Assembly (NCBI RefSeq): GCF_016482685.1
Contig: NZ_JACYHF010000010.1
Span: 1 to 64,000 of the forward strand
Source of the DNA: Streptomyces sp. DSM 110735
GTDB taxonomy: Bacteria; Actinomycetota; Actinomycetes; Streptomycetales; Streptomycetaceae
DNA length: 64,000 nucleotides
Reading direction: 5' to 3'
A program made the position numbers and the translations under genes. Each line of letters begins with the position of its first letter. The stretch's first letter is position 1. Below the pieces are notes generated by a model. The model saw only the letters and a list, made by a program, of their open reading frames with translations, was not told where the DNA came from and did no database searches. Below, piece after piece: positions 54,816-63,177 of the stretch.

Positions 54816-54860
54816 GTTAGCGGTCGTTAACCTGAGGGAAATGCGTTAACGCTCATTAAC
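54816..54860. promoter_or_regulatory. Two 16-base TetR operator palindromes
   Basis: GTTAGCGGTCGTTAAC (54816-54831) and GTTAACGCTCATTAAC (54845-54860) fit one consensus, GTTARCG-nn-CRTTAAC, each with a single mismatch between its arms. Their centres are 29 bases apart. They lie between the divergent tetR and carboxylase genes and probably overlap both promoters. Confidence 0.75.
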
Positions 54861-54879
54861 AAGGTGAGGGGTTCGCAGG

Positions 54880-56496
54880 ATGCACGAGGCACCGGAGCTG
54901 ACGAGCGCGGCGGATCCCGCGTCGACGGCCTGGCGGGCCAATGAACAGGCCCATCTCGCCCTCGGCGAGGAGCTGCGCGCGAAGCTCGCGCACGCCGCCC
55001 TCGGCGGCGGCGAGAAGGCGCGCGCCCGCCACACCGCGCGCGGCAAGCTGCTGCCCAGGGACCGGGTGGACACACTGCTCGACCCCGGCTCCCCCTTCCT
55101 GGAGCTGGCCCCCCTCGCGGCCGACGGGATGTACGACGGACAGGCTCCCGCCGCCGGAGTCATCGCCGGGATCGGCATGGTCAGCGGTCGCACCTGCGTG
55201 ATCGTCGCCAACGACGCCACGGTCAAGGGCGGCACGTACTACCCGATGACGGTCAAGAAGCACCTCCGCGCCCAGGAGGTCGCCCTCGACAACCGCCTCC
55301 CCTGCGTCTACCTGGTCGACTCCGGCGGCGCCTTCCTGCCCATGCAGGACGAGGTCTTCCCCGACCGCGACCACTTCGGCCGCATCTTCTACAACCAGGC
55401 GCGCATGTCCGCCGCCGGCATCCCGCAGATCGCCGCCGTTCTCGGCTCCTGCACGGCGGGCGGGGCGTACGTCCCGGCGATGAGCGACGAGGCGGTGATC
55501 GTCCGCGACCAGGGCACGATCTTCCTCGGCGGTCCCCCGCTGGTGAAGGCGGCCACCGGCGAGGTCGTCACCGCGGAGGAGCTGGGCGGCGGCGAGGTCC
55601 ACTCCCGCGTCTCCGGCGTCACCGACCACCTCGCGGAGGACGACGCCCACGCGCTGAGGATCGTGCGGAACATCGTCGCCACCCTCCCCGCCCGCAAGGA
55701 CGCCCCCTGGGAGGTCACGGCGCCCGTCGAGCCCAAGGTGGACCCCTTCGGGCTGTACGGCGCGGTCCCGGTCGACTCCCGCACCCCCTACGACGTCCGC
55801 GAGATCATCGCGCGCGTGGTGGACGGCTCGCGCTTCAGCGAGTTCAAGTCCGAGTTCGGCCAGACCCTGGTCACCGGCTTCGCCCGCATCCATGGTCACC
55901 CCGTCGGCATCGTCGCCAACAACGGCATCCTCTTCTCCGAGTCCGCCCAGAAGGGCGCCCACTTCATCGAGCTGTGCGACCAGCGCGGCATCCCGCTGGT
56001 CTTCCTGCAGAACATCTCCGGCTTCATGGTCGGCAGGGACTACGAGGCGGGCGGCATCGCCAAGCACGGCGCCAAGATGGTCACCGCCGTCGCCTGCACG
56101 CGCGTGCCGAAGCTGACGGTCGTGGTCGGCGGTTCGTACGGCGCGGGCAACTACTCGATGTGCGGTCGCGCCTACTCCCCCCGCTTCCTGTGGATGTGGC
56201 CCGGCGCCAAGATCTCCGTCATGGGCGGCGAACAGGCCGCGTCCGTGCTCGCCACGGTCAAGCGCGACCAGATGGAGGCGCGCGGCGAGGAGTGGTCCGC
56301 CGAGGCGGAGGACGCCTTCAAGGCACCGATCCGCGCGCAGTACGAGGACCAGGGCAGCGCGTACTACGCCACCGCCCGCCTCTGGGACGACGGCGTGATC
56401 GACCCGCTGGAGACCCGCCAGGTCCTGGGCCTCGCCCTGACTGCCTGTGCCAACGCGCCGCTGGGAGAGCCCCGGTTCGGCGTCTTCCGGATGTAG
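54880..56496 (+). CDS. mccB: Methylcrotonyl-CoA-type carboxylase, carboxyltransferase (beta) subunit
   Basis: This is a 538-residue crotonase-fold subunit that transfers carboxyl from biotin to acyl-CoA. Features: RARHTARGKLLPRDRVDTLLDPGSPFLEL, GGTYYPMTVKKHLRAQE, VDSGGAFLPMQDEVFPD, GSCTAGGAYVPAMSDE, PLVKAATGEVVTAEELGG, and in the C-half FLQNISGFMVGRDYEAGGIAKHGAKMV and GGSYGAGNYSMCGRAYSPRFLWMWP. The FLQN and GAGNYSMCGRA motifs are typical of 3-methylcrotonyl-CoA carboxylase beta rather than propionyl-CoA carboxylase. The flanking HMG-CoA lyase gene agrees with leucine degradation. ATG 54880 lies 19 bases after the second TetR operator. Confidence 0.93.
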   Translation: MHEAPELTSAADPASTAWRANEQAHLALGEELRAKLAHAALGGGEKARARHTARGKLLPRDRVDTLLDPGSPFLELAPLAADGMYDGQAPAAGVIAGIGMVSGRTCVIVANDATVKGGTYYPMTVKKHLRAQEVALDNRLPCVYLVDSGGAFLPMQDEVFPDRDHFGRIFYNQARMSAAGIPQIAAVLGSCTAGGAYVPAMSDEAVIVRDQGTIFLGGPPLVKAATGEVVTAEELGGGEVHSRVSGVTDHLAEDDAHALRIVRNIVATLPARKDAPWEVTAPVEPKVDPFGLYGAVPVDSRTPYDVREIIARVVDGSRFSEFKSEFGQTLVTGFARIHGHPVGIVANNGILFSESAQKGAHFIELCDQRGIPLVFLQNISGFMVGRDYEAGGIAKHGAKMVTAVACTRVPKLTVVVGGSYGAGNYSMCGRAYSPRFLWMWPGAKISVMGGEQAASVLATVKRDQMEARGEEWSAEAEDAFKAPIRAQYEDQGSAYYATARLWDDGVIDPLETRQVLGLALTACANAPLGEPRFGVFRM

Positions 56497-56510
56497 CGGG
56501 AGGGGAATTC

Positions 56511-58520
56511 GTGTTCGACACAGTGCTGGTCGCCAACCGGGGCGAGATCGCCGTACGGGTCATCCGTACGCTCCGTGCGCTCGGTGTGCGCTCGGTGGCG
56601 GTCTTCTCCGACGCCGACGCGGACGCGCGGCACGTCCGGGAGGCCGACACGGCGGTCCGGATCGGCCCGGCGCCCGCCGGGGAGAGCTATCTGTCGGTGG
56701 AGCGGCTGATTGAAGCCGCCGCCCGCACCGGCGCCCAGGCCGTCCACCCGGGGTACGGCTTCCTCGCGGAGAACGCGGGCTTCGCGCGCGCCTGCGAGGA
56801 GGCGGGGCTGGTCTTCATCGGTCCGTCCGCCGACGCCATCGCCCTGATGGGCGACAAGATCCGCGCCAAGGAGACGGTCGCGGCGGCCGGGGTCCCGGTC
56901 GTGCCGGGCTCCAGCGGCAGCGGGCTGACCGACGCCCAACTGGCCGACGCGGCGCGGGAGATCGGTACCCCGGTGCTGCTCAAGCCCTCGGCGGGCGGCG
57001 GCGGCAAGGGGATGCGTCTCGTCCGGGACGTCTCCGCCCTGGAGGAGGAGATCGCGGCCGCCCGCCGCGAGGCCCGCACCTCCTTCGGCGACGACACCCT
57101 GCTGGTGGAGCGGTGGATCGACCGCCCCCGGCACATCGAGATCCAGGTGCTCGCGGACGGGCACGGCAACGTCGTCCACCTCGGTGAGCGCGAGTGCTCG
57201 CTCCAGCGGCGCCACCAGAAGGTCATCGAGGAGGCGCCCAGCGTCCTGCTCGACGAGGCGACCCGCGCCGCGATGGGCGAGGCGGCCGTGCAGGCGGCGC
57301 GCTCGTGCGGGTACCGGGGCGCGGGCACGGTGGAGTTCATCGTGCCGGGCGGCGACCCCTCCTCCTACTACTTCATGGAGATGAACACCCGCCTCCAGGT
57401 CGAGCACCCGGTCACCGAGCTGGTCACCGGACTGGACCTGGTCGAGTGGCAGCTCCGGGTCGCCGCCGGTGAGCGGCTGGGCTTCGCCCAGGAGGACGTG
57501 ACGCTGACCGGGCACGCGGTGGAGGCGCGCGTCTGCGCGGAAGACCCTGCCCGAGGCTTCCTCCCCTCCGGCGGCACCGTCCTGCTGCTCCGCGAACCGC
57601 AGGGCGACGGGGTCCGCACGGACTCCGGTCTCTCCGAGGGCACCGAGGTCGGCAGCCTGTACGACCCGATGCTGTCCAAGGTCATCGCCTACGGCCCCGA
57701 CCGCGCGACGGCTCTGCGGAAGCTGCGCGGCGCCCTGGCGGAGACGGTCACCCTGGGCGTCCCGACCAACGCGGGGTTCCTGCGGCGGCTGCTGGCGCAT
57801 CCGGCGGTGGTGGCGGGCGAGCTGGACACGGGTCTTGTGGAGCGGGTGGTGGACGAGCTGGTCACCACCGAGGTGCCGGAGGAGGTGTACGCGGCGGCAG
57901 CGCTGTTGCGACAGACGGCGCTCGCCCCGGCGGCCGGGACCGGCTGGGTGAATCCGTTCGGCGCAGCCGATGGGTGGCGGCTCGGTGGTGCGCGCGCTTG
58001 GACGCCTCACCCCCTGCGGGCGCCGGGCCAAGAGCCGGTGACCGTGCGCGTACGCCGCACCGCCGACGGCGGGACCGAGCTGCTTCCGGACGGCGCGGAC
58101 ACCCCGGTCCGGGTGACCCCAGGGGCCTTCTCGGCGGACGGGCACCGCTTCGCGTTCGAGCTGGACGGGGTGTCGTACACCTTCGCCACGCCGCCGGACG
58201 GCACTTGGCTCGGCCGGGACGGCGACGCCTGGCAGGTCCGGGACCACGACCCCGTCGTCGCCTCCCTCACCCGCTCCGCGCACGCGGGCGCCGACTCGCT
58301 GACCGCGCCCATGCCCGGCACGGTGACCGTGGTGAAGGTGGCCGTGGGCGACGAGGTGGAGGCGGGGCAGAGCCTGCTGGTCGTGGAGGCGATGAAGATG
58401 GAGCACGTCGTCTCCGCCCCGCACGCGGGCACGGTCGCCGAACTCGACGTGACCCCCGGCAGCACGGTCGCCATGGACCAGGTCCTGGCGGTCATCGAGC
58501 CGAAGGAGACGGCGGAGTGA
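56511..58520 (+). CDS. mccA: Methylcrotonyl-CoA-type carboxylase, biotin-containing alpha subunit
   Basis: This is a 669-residue protein. The biotin carboxylase part (1-450) has VLVANRGEIAVRVIRTLR, VHPGYGFLAENAGFA, LLKPSAGGGGKGMRLV (ATP-grasp), ECSLQRRHQKVIEEAPS and FMEMNTRLQVEHPVTELVTG. A linker domain (about 480-590) is followed by a biotinyl domain with EAMKMEH (biotin-accepting Lys629). It carboxylates biotin for the beta subunit encoded just upstream, 14 bases apart. The GTG start at 56511 follows GGGAGGGG. Its stop overlaps the next gene by four bases. Confidence 0.93.
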   Translation: MFDTVLVANRGEIAVRVIRTLRALGVRSVAVFSDADADARHVREADTAVRIGPAPAGESYLSVERLIEAAARTGAQAVHPGYGFLAENAGFARACEEAGLVFIGPSADAIALMGDKIRAKETVAAAGVPVVPGSSGSGLTDAQLADAAREIGTPVLLKPSAGGGGKGMRLVRDVSALEEEIAAARREARTSFGDDTLLVERWIDRPRHIEIQVLADGHGNVVHLGERECSLQRRHQKVIEEAPSVLLDEATRAAMGEAAVQAARSCGYRGAGTVEFIVPGGDPSSYYFMEMNTRLQVEHPVTELVTGLDLVEWQLRVAAGERLGFAQEDVTLTGHAVEARVCAEDPARGFLPSGGTVLLLREPQGDGVRTDSGLSEGTEVGSLYDPMLSKVIAYGPDRATALRKLRGALAETVTLGVPTNAGFLRRLLAHPAVVAGELDTGLVERVVDELVTTEVPEEVYAAAALLRQTALAPAAGTGWVNPFGAADGWRLGGARAWTPHPLRAPGQEPVTVRVRRTADGGTELLPDGADTPVRVTPGAFSADGHRFAFELDGVSYTFATPPDGTWLGRDGDAWQVRDHDPVVASLTRSAHAGADSLTAPMPGTVTVVKVAVGDEVEAGQSLLVVEAMKMEHVVSAPHAGTVAELDVTPGSTVAMDQVLAVIEPKETAE

Positions 58521-59473
58521 GCACCGAGGGACTGCCCATGGTCGTACCGGCGCCGGATCTCCCGGCCCGGGTGCGCATCCACGAGGTGGGCGCGCGCGAC
58601 GGACTGCAGAACGAGAAGACGGCCGTACCGACGGCGGTGAAGGCGGAGTTCGTGCGCCGCCTGGCCGACGCGGGTCTGACCACCATCGAGGCGACCAGCT
58701 TCGTGCACCCCAAGTGGGTGCCCCAACTGGCCGACGCGGAGGAGCTGTTCCCGCTCCTCGGCGATCTGGACGCGGACCTCCCGGTGCTGGTGCCCAACCA
58801 GCGCGGTCTGGACCGTGCCCTCGCGCTCGGCGCCCGCCGGATCGCGGTGTTCGCGAGCGCCACCGAGTCCTTCGCCAAGGCCAACCTCAACCGCTCGGTG
58901 GACGAGTCGCTGGCCGTCTTCGAGCCGGTGGTGCGGCAGGCGAAGGACGCGGGCGCCCACGTACGCGGCTATGTGTCGATGTGCTTCGGCGACCCGTGGG
59001 AGGGCGCCGTCCCGCTCCACCAGGTCGTCAAGGTGTGCACGGCGCTCATGGACATGGGCTGCGACGAGCTGAGCCTCGGCGACACCATCGGGGTGGCCAC
59101 CCCGGGCCATGTGCTCGAACTGCTCGCCCTGCTCAACGAGTCGGGCGTGCCGACCAACGCCCTCGGCGTGCACTTCCACGACACCTACGGCCAGGCGCTC
59201 GCCAACACCTTCGCCGCCCTCCAGCACGGGGTGACCACCGTGGACGCCTCCGCCGGGGGTCTGGGCGGCTGCCCCTACGCCAAGTCCGCCACCGGGAACC
59301 TCGCCACCGAGGACCTGGTCTGGATGCTGCACGGCCTCGGCATCGAGACCGGGGTCGATCTCGACCGCCTGACCGCCACCAGCGTGTGGATGGCCGGGCA
59401 CCTGGGCCGCCCGAGCCCCTCCCGAACCGTCCGCGCCCTCGGCAACACGACTCAGCCCGACAAGGACCAGTGA
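58517..59473 (+). CDS. Hydroxymethylglutaryl-CoA lyase
   Basis: This is a 318-residue TIM-barrel lyase that splits HMG-CoA to acetoacetate and acetyl-CoA, the end of leucine degradation. Seen: RIHEVGARDGLQNEK (catalytic Arg27 and Asp28 metal ligand), ATSFVHPKWVPQLADA, VHFHDTYGQALANTFAAL (metal His pair) and GGLGGCPYAKSATGNLATED with catalytic Cys252. GTG 58517 overlaps the mccA stop (GTGA). The N-terminal 15 residues before the barrel are not conserved. Confidence 0.94.
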   Translation: MSTEGLPMVVPAPDLPARVRIHEVGARDGLQNEKTAVPTAVKAEFVRRLADAGLTTIEATSFVHPKWVPQLADAEELFPLLGDLDADLPVLVPNQRGLDRALALGARRIAVFASATESFAKANLNRSVDESLAVFEPVVRQAKDAGAHVRGYVSMCFGDPWEGAVPLHQVVKVCTALMDMGCDELSLGDTIGVATPGHVLELLALLNESGVPTNALGVHFHDTYGQALANTFAALQHGVTTVDASAGGLGGCPYAKSATGNLATEDLVWMLHGLGIETGVDLDRLTATSVWMAGHLGRPSPSRTVRALGNTTQPDKDQ

Positions 59474-59478
59474 TCAGC

Positions 59479-60639
59479 ATGGACCACCGTCTCAGCCCCG
59501 AGCTGGAGGAACTCCGCCGCACGGTGGAGGAGTTCGCGCACGACGTCGTGGCGCCGAAGATCGGCGACTTCTACGAGCGGCACGAGTTCCCGTACGAGAT
59601 CGTCCGCGAGATGGGCCGCATGGGTCTGTTCGGGCTGCCGTTCCCGGAGGAGTACGGCGGCATGGGCGGCGACTATCTGGCGCTCGGCATCGCGCTGGAG
59701 GAGCTGGCCCGGGTCGACTCGTCCGTGGCCATCACCCTGGAGGCGGGCGTCTCGCTGGGCGCCATGCCGATCCACCTCTTCGGCACCGAGGAGCAGAAGG
59801 CCGAGTGGCTGCCCCGGCTGTGCGCGGGCGAGATCCTCGGCGCGTTCGGGCTGACCGAGCCGGACGGCGGCAGCGACGCCGGTGCCACGCGCACCACGGG
59901 CCGCCTGGACCCGGACACGAACGAATGGGTGATCAACGGCTCCAAGTGCTTCATCACCAACTCGGGCACGGACATCACCGGGTTGGTCACGGTCACCGCG
60001 GTCACCGGTCGCAAGCCCGACGGCAAGCCGCTGATCTCCGCGATCATCGTCCCCTCCGGCACCCCGGGCTTCACGGTCGCGGCGCCGTACTCCAAGGTCG
60101 GCTGGAACGCCTCCGACACCCGCGAACTGTCCTTCCAGGACGTGCGCGTCCCCGCCGCCAACCTGCTCGGCGAGGAGGGCCGCGGCTACGCCCAGTTCCT
60201 CCGCATCCTGGACGAGGGGCGCATCGCCATCGCCGCCCTCGGCACCGGGCTCGCCCAGGGCTGCGTGGACGAGTCGGTGCGCTACGCCAAGGAGCGGCAC
60301 GCCTTCGGCCGTCCCATCGGCACCAACCAGGCCATCCAGTTCAAGCTGGCCGACATGGAGATGAAGGCGCACACCGCCCGCCTCGCCTGGCGCGACGCGG
60401 CTGCCCGCCTGGTCGCCGGTGAACCCTTCAAGAAGGAAGCCGCCATCGCCAAGCTCTACTCCTCCACGGTCGCCGTCGACAACGCCCGCGACGCCACCCA
60501 GATCCACGGCGGCTACGGCTTCATGAACGAGTACCCGGTCGCCCGCATGTGGCGCGACTCCAAGATCCTGGAGATCGGCGAGGGCACGAGCGAGGTCCAG
60601 CGCATGCTGATCGCCCGCGAACTGGGTCTGACGGGCTGA
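59479..60639 (+). CDS. acdH: Branched-chain acyl-CoA dehydrogenase
   Basis: This is a 386-residue flavoenzyme of the leucine/branched-chain operon. Motifs: GAFGLTEPDGGSDAGATRTT, WVINGSKCFITNSGTD, VGWNASDTRELSFQDVRVP, and IHGGYGFMNEYPVARMWRDSKILEIGEGTSEVQR. In IGEGTSE the Glu stands at the catalytic position of medium- and short-chain enzymes, whereas classical isovaleryl-CoA dehydrogenases have a small residue there. That agrees with the broad branched-chain AcdH enzymes known in Streptomyces (recollection). The start is ATG 59479; GTG 59470, which overlaps the lyase stop, is possible and adds three residues. The gene ends before a strong terminator. Confidence 0.92.
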   Translation: MDHRLSPELEELRRTVEEFAHDVVAPKIGDFYERHEFPYEIVREMGRMGLFGLPFPEEYGGMGGDYLALGIALEELARVDSSVAITLEAGVSLGAMPIHLFGTEEQKAEWLPRLCAGEILGAFGLTEPDGGSDAGATRTTGRLDPDTNEWVINGSKCFITNSGTDITGLVTVTAVTGRKPDGKPLISAIIVPSGTPGFTVAAPYSKVGWNASDTRELSFQDVRVPAANLLGEEGRGYAQFLRILDEGRIAIAALGTGLAQGCVDESVRYAKERHAFGRPIGTNQAIQFKLADMEMKAHTARLAWRDAAARLVAGEPFKKEAAIAKLYSSTVAVDNARDATQIHGGYGFMNEYPVARMWRDSKILEIGEGTSEVQRMLIARELGLTG

Positions 60640-60680
60640 GGTTCCGACGATCCGCTCCGCCGCCTCCGGCCCGCCGCCGA

Positions 60681-60720
60681 GGTGATCGCGGGGGTGACAC
60701 ATCCCACCCCCGCGATCACC
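60681..60720 (+). terminator. Terminator of the carboxylase-acdH operon
   Basis: A perfect 16-bp stem (60681-60696 with 60705-60720) with an eight-base loop begins 41 bases after the acdH stop. No long U tract follows. Confidence 0.85.
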
Positions 60721-60763
60721 TGATGTCACGTCAACTACGCTATTTCTCAGTAGGTTTGGGACC

Positions 60764-61228
60764 ATGACGTCTCAAGTCGTACGTCCCGCACGCCCCCGCT
60801 CGCGGGCACTCGCCGCCCTCGCCCTGACCGCGTTCCTGGTCGGCGGGGGCACCGGCTGCTCGGTGCTGGAGGACACCGCGCGCCCGGACGGCACGACCCG
60901 GGCGGCGGAGAGGCTCCCCGCCGACCAGGACCGGACGCGCTCGAAGGCGAACGCGCGGGAGTTCCGGACCTGGACCGCCGCGCACGGCACCGACGCGCAG
61001 AAGTCGGCGGCTGCCCGCGTGGACCGCATCGTCGGCACCTGGGACGCACACGCGGGCAACGCCTATGTCGCCACGGACATCGGCGGCGGACGTACCCCGG
61101 TCGCGGACCCGCAGGGCGCGGCGGACGCCATCGCGGAGGCGTTCGCCTCGTGGAAGGACTCCACGGCCGGATTCGTCTCCGTCTACGACGTCTACGGCAA
61201 CGCCGTCGTCACGAATCACAGGTTCTGA
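60764..61228 (+). CDS. Small putative lipoprotein, unknown function
   Basis: This is a 154-residue protein with a lipoprotein signal (ALAALALTAFLVGGGTGC, lipobox GTGC at about residues 29-32). The mature part of about 120 residues is hydrophilic: DQDRTRSKANAREFRTW, then a compact region ending AFASWKDSTAGFVSVYDVYGNAVVTN. No known family is recognised. ATG 60764 lies just after the operon terminator, and there is no strong ribosome-binding site. Just upstream is the iron-regulated siderophore region, but this gene itself has no iron box. Confidence 0.65.
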   Translation: MTSQVVRPARPRSRALAALALTAFLVGGGTGCSVLEDTARPDGTTRAAERLPADQDRTRSKANAREFRTWTAAHGTDAQKSAAARVDRIVGTWDAHAGNAYVATDIGGGRTPVADPQGAADAIAEAFASWKDSTAGFVSVYDVYGNAVVTNHRF

Positions 61229-61283
61229 CGGCCCATCGGGCATCACTTGCGCACCGGAAGGCCCCTGCCACCCCCTGGACAAA

Positions 61284-61308
61284 GGGCAAGGTTAGGCTAA
61301 CCTTGCCC
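61284..61308 (+). promoter_or_regulatory. Iron box (DmdR1/IdeR-type operator) of the binding-protein gene
   Basis: A perfect 25-base palindrome (12 + 1 + 12) is centred on 61296. Its core, CAAGGTTAGGCTAACCTTG (61287-61305), matches the TTAGGTTAGGCTAACCTAA iron-box consensus known in Streptomyces. Fe(II)-loaded DmdR1 would repress the gene that starts 48 bases downstream. Confidence 0.93.
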
Positions 61309-61356
61309 CGAACCAGTCCGGCGGGCGATCAAGCCCCGGTCGAAAGCAGTCACTCC

Positions 61357-62400
61357 ATGTCCCACACGCGTACCACCCTCACTCGTCGCGGTCTGCTCGC
61401 CGCGGGCGGCGCTCTCGGGCTCGGCGTCGCGCTCGCCGCCTGCGGGGACGACAAGGGCAAGAGCGGTGGCTCCGAGGGGCAGTCCAAGCCCGGCAAGTCC
61501 GGCGCGTGGAGCTACAAGGACGACCGCGGCACCACCGTGAAGCTGGACAGCGTCCCGACGAAGATCGTCGCCTTCACCGGCATAGCCGCCGCGCTCCACG
61601 ACTACGGCGTCGAGGTCAAGGGCGTGTTCGGCCCGACCACGACGAAGGACGGCAAGGCGGACGTGCAGGCGGGCGACCTGGACGTCAAGAAGCTCACGGT
61701 CTTCGGCAACGTCTGGGACCAGTTCAACATCGAGAAGTACGCCGCCTTCGGTCCCGAGGTCCTCATCTCCACGACCTACGACGCCAAGGGCACCCTCTGG
61801 TACGTGCCGCAGGAGTCCGCCTCGAAGATCGCCAAGCTGGCGCCGAGCGTCGCGATCTCCGTCTTCGACCGCCCGCTGTCCAAGCCGCTCCAGCGCGTGT
61901 GGGAGCTGGCCGAGTCGCTGGGCGCGGACATGAAGGCCGCCGAGGTGACCGCGGCGAAGAAGCGCTTCGAGGACGCCTCCGAGCGGCTGCGCAAGGCCGC
62001 GAAGTCCCGCCCGGAGATCAAGGTCATGGCCGGTTCCGCCGCGCCGACCGTCTTCTACGTCTCCGGCACGAACCTCTCCGCCGACCTGGAGTACTTCAAG
62101 TCCCTCGGCGTGAACTTCGTCGAGCCCTCGGAGTCCGCCAAGAAGGCGACCGGCGGCTGGTTCGAGACGCTGAGCTGGGAGAACGTCGACAAGTACAAGG
62201 CCGACATCATCATGATGGACGACCGCACCTCCGCCCTCCAGCCCGCCGACATCACCAAGGCGACCTGGAAGAAGCTCCCCGCCGTCAAGGCCGGCCAGGT
62301 CATCCCGCGCTCCGCCGAGCCGATCCTGTCCTACGCCAAGTGCGCCCCGCTCCTCGAGAACCTCGCGAAGGCCATCGAGACGGCGAAGAAGGTCGGCTGA
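61357..62400 (+). CDS. desE: Ferrioxamine-type siderophore-binding lipoprotein
   Basis: This is a 347-residue substrate-binding protein of the ABC class III (FepB/FhuD-like) family. The N-terminus combines a twin-arginine-like TRRGLLAAGGALGLGVALAAC with a lipobox (LAAC, Cys at about 30). The two-lobe binding domain reads VPTKIVAFTGIAAALHDYG, FGPEVLISTTYDAK and YKADIIMMDDRTSAL. It captures ferrioxamine outside the membrane for uptake. The position before desA and the iron box match desE of the desferrioxamine cluster. ATG 61357 starts the signal. No permease or ATPase gene follows, so transport must use components encoded elsewhere. Confidence 0.9.
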   Translation: MSHTRTTLTRRGLLAAGGALGLGVALAACGDDKGKSGGSEGQSKPGKSGAWSYKDDRGTTVKLDSVPTKIVAFTGIAAALHDYGVEVKGVFGPTTTKDGKADVQAGDLDVKKLTVFGNVWDQFNIEKYAAFGPEVLISTTYDAKGTLWYVPQESASKIAKLAPSVAISVFDRPLSKPLQRVWELAESLGADMKAAEVTAAKKRFEDASERLRKAAKSRPEIKVMAGSAAPTVFYVSGTNLSADLEYFKSLGVNFVEPSESAKKATGGWFETLSWENVDKYKADIIMMDDRTSALQPADITKATWKKLPAVKAGQVIPRSAEPILSYAKCAPLLENLAKAIETAKKVG

Positions 62401-62431
62401 GCCGTCCTTTCCTGACCTTCAGGAGCCCCGC

Positions 62432-62974
62432 ATGACGACGGCCCCGGCCGCCCCGTTCCCCAGCCCGTCCCACCGGGCTTCACGGAAGGGGCGGCCGGGT
62501 TCGTGTACGGGACGGCTCGCCGCCGGGGCGGAGCGGTCGGGTGCGCGTGCGGCACGACTGACGTCACGTGCGGAGCGGCCGGATTCGCCTACGGGGCGCG
62601 CCATTTCACGTGCCGACCGCGCCGCCATCGCGCCGGAGCGACCGGGTTCGCGTGCGAGACGGCCGGATTCGCCTGCGGGACGACCCGGTTCGGGTACGGA
62701 CGGCGCGGCTCACGTGCGGGACGGTCACTCACGCACGGAGCGAACCGCCACCGCGACACAGCGGGCTGAACACCGGGACGGTGCAGGGGCGATGACGCCG
62801 AATCCCACCTGTCCCGCCCAGCCCCGCGCCGCCGCCGGAGACGGGGTCGGACTCACCCGGCCCGCACCCACCCCCCGCCAATTCACCAGGCTCACCACCA
62901 AGAGCCGCACCCCCGCTCCCCCGCGAGCGGTCATCGGCAGCCCGGTCCAGCCCCACAGACGGCCGACCACGTAG
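62432..62974 (+). pseudogene. Low-complexity reading frame in the position of desF; possible decayed siderophore-reductase gene
   Basis: A frame opens at ATG 62432 with a good AGGAG site and begins MTTAPAAPF, like the start of siderophore-interacting (ferric reductase) proteins encoded here in relatives. After about nine residues it becomes repetitive Arg/Pro/Gly/Ser/Ala text (RPGSRARRPDSPAGRPGSGTD and similar) encoded by imperfect 24-30 base units of the form GGCCGGATTCGCCTACGGGACG. No FAD or NADPH motifs remain in any frame. The rest of the 62401-63113 gap holds no other gene. Either the gene was replaced by repeat expansion after a deletion, or the likeness of the first residues is accidental. 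Confidence 0.4.
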
Positions 62975-63113
62975 CAAGCCCGCACCGGCAGCGCACCCCG
63001 GTACCCCCACGTGAGCGAGCGCGGGCAACCGCACCCCCCGCCCCCGCCCGCCAAAGCCGAGCGCCGCGCCGACGTGACTCCCGTCACCGCACCCCCGTGA
63101 TCACTCGCGAGCT

Positions 63114-63138
63114 AACTTAGGTTAGGCTAACCTAAGTT
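63114..63138 (+). promoter_or_regulatory. Iron box of the desferrioxamine biosynthesis operon
   Basis: A perfect 25-base palindrome, AACTTAGGTTAG-G-CTAACCTAAGTT, contains the exact iron-box consensus TTAGGTTAGGCTAACCTAA. It lies 40 bases before the desA start and predicts iron-dependent repression by DmdR1. Confidence 0.95.
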
Positions 63139-63177
63139 GATGTTCCCGCACGGACAGTCCCCTCGGAGGACCCCCAC

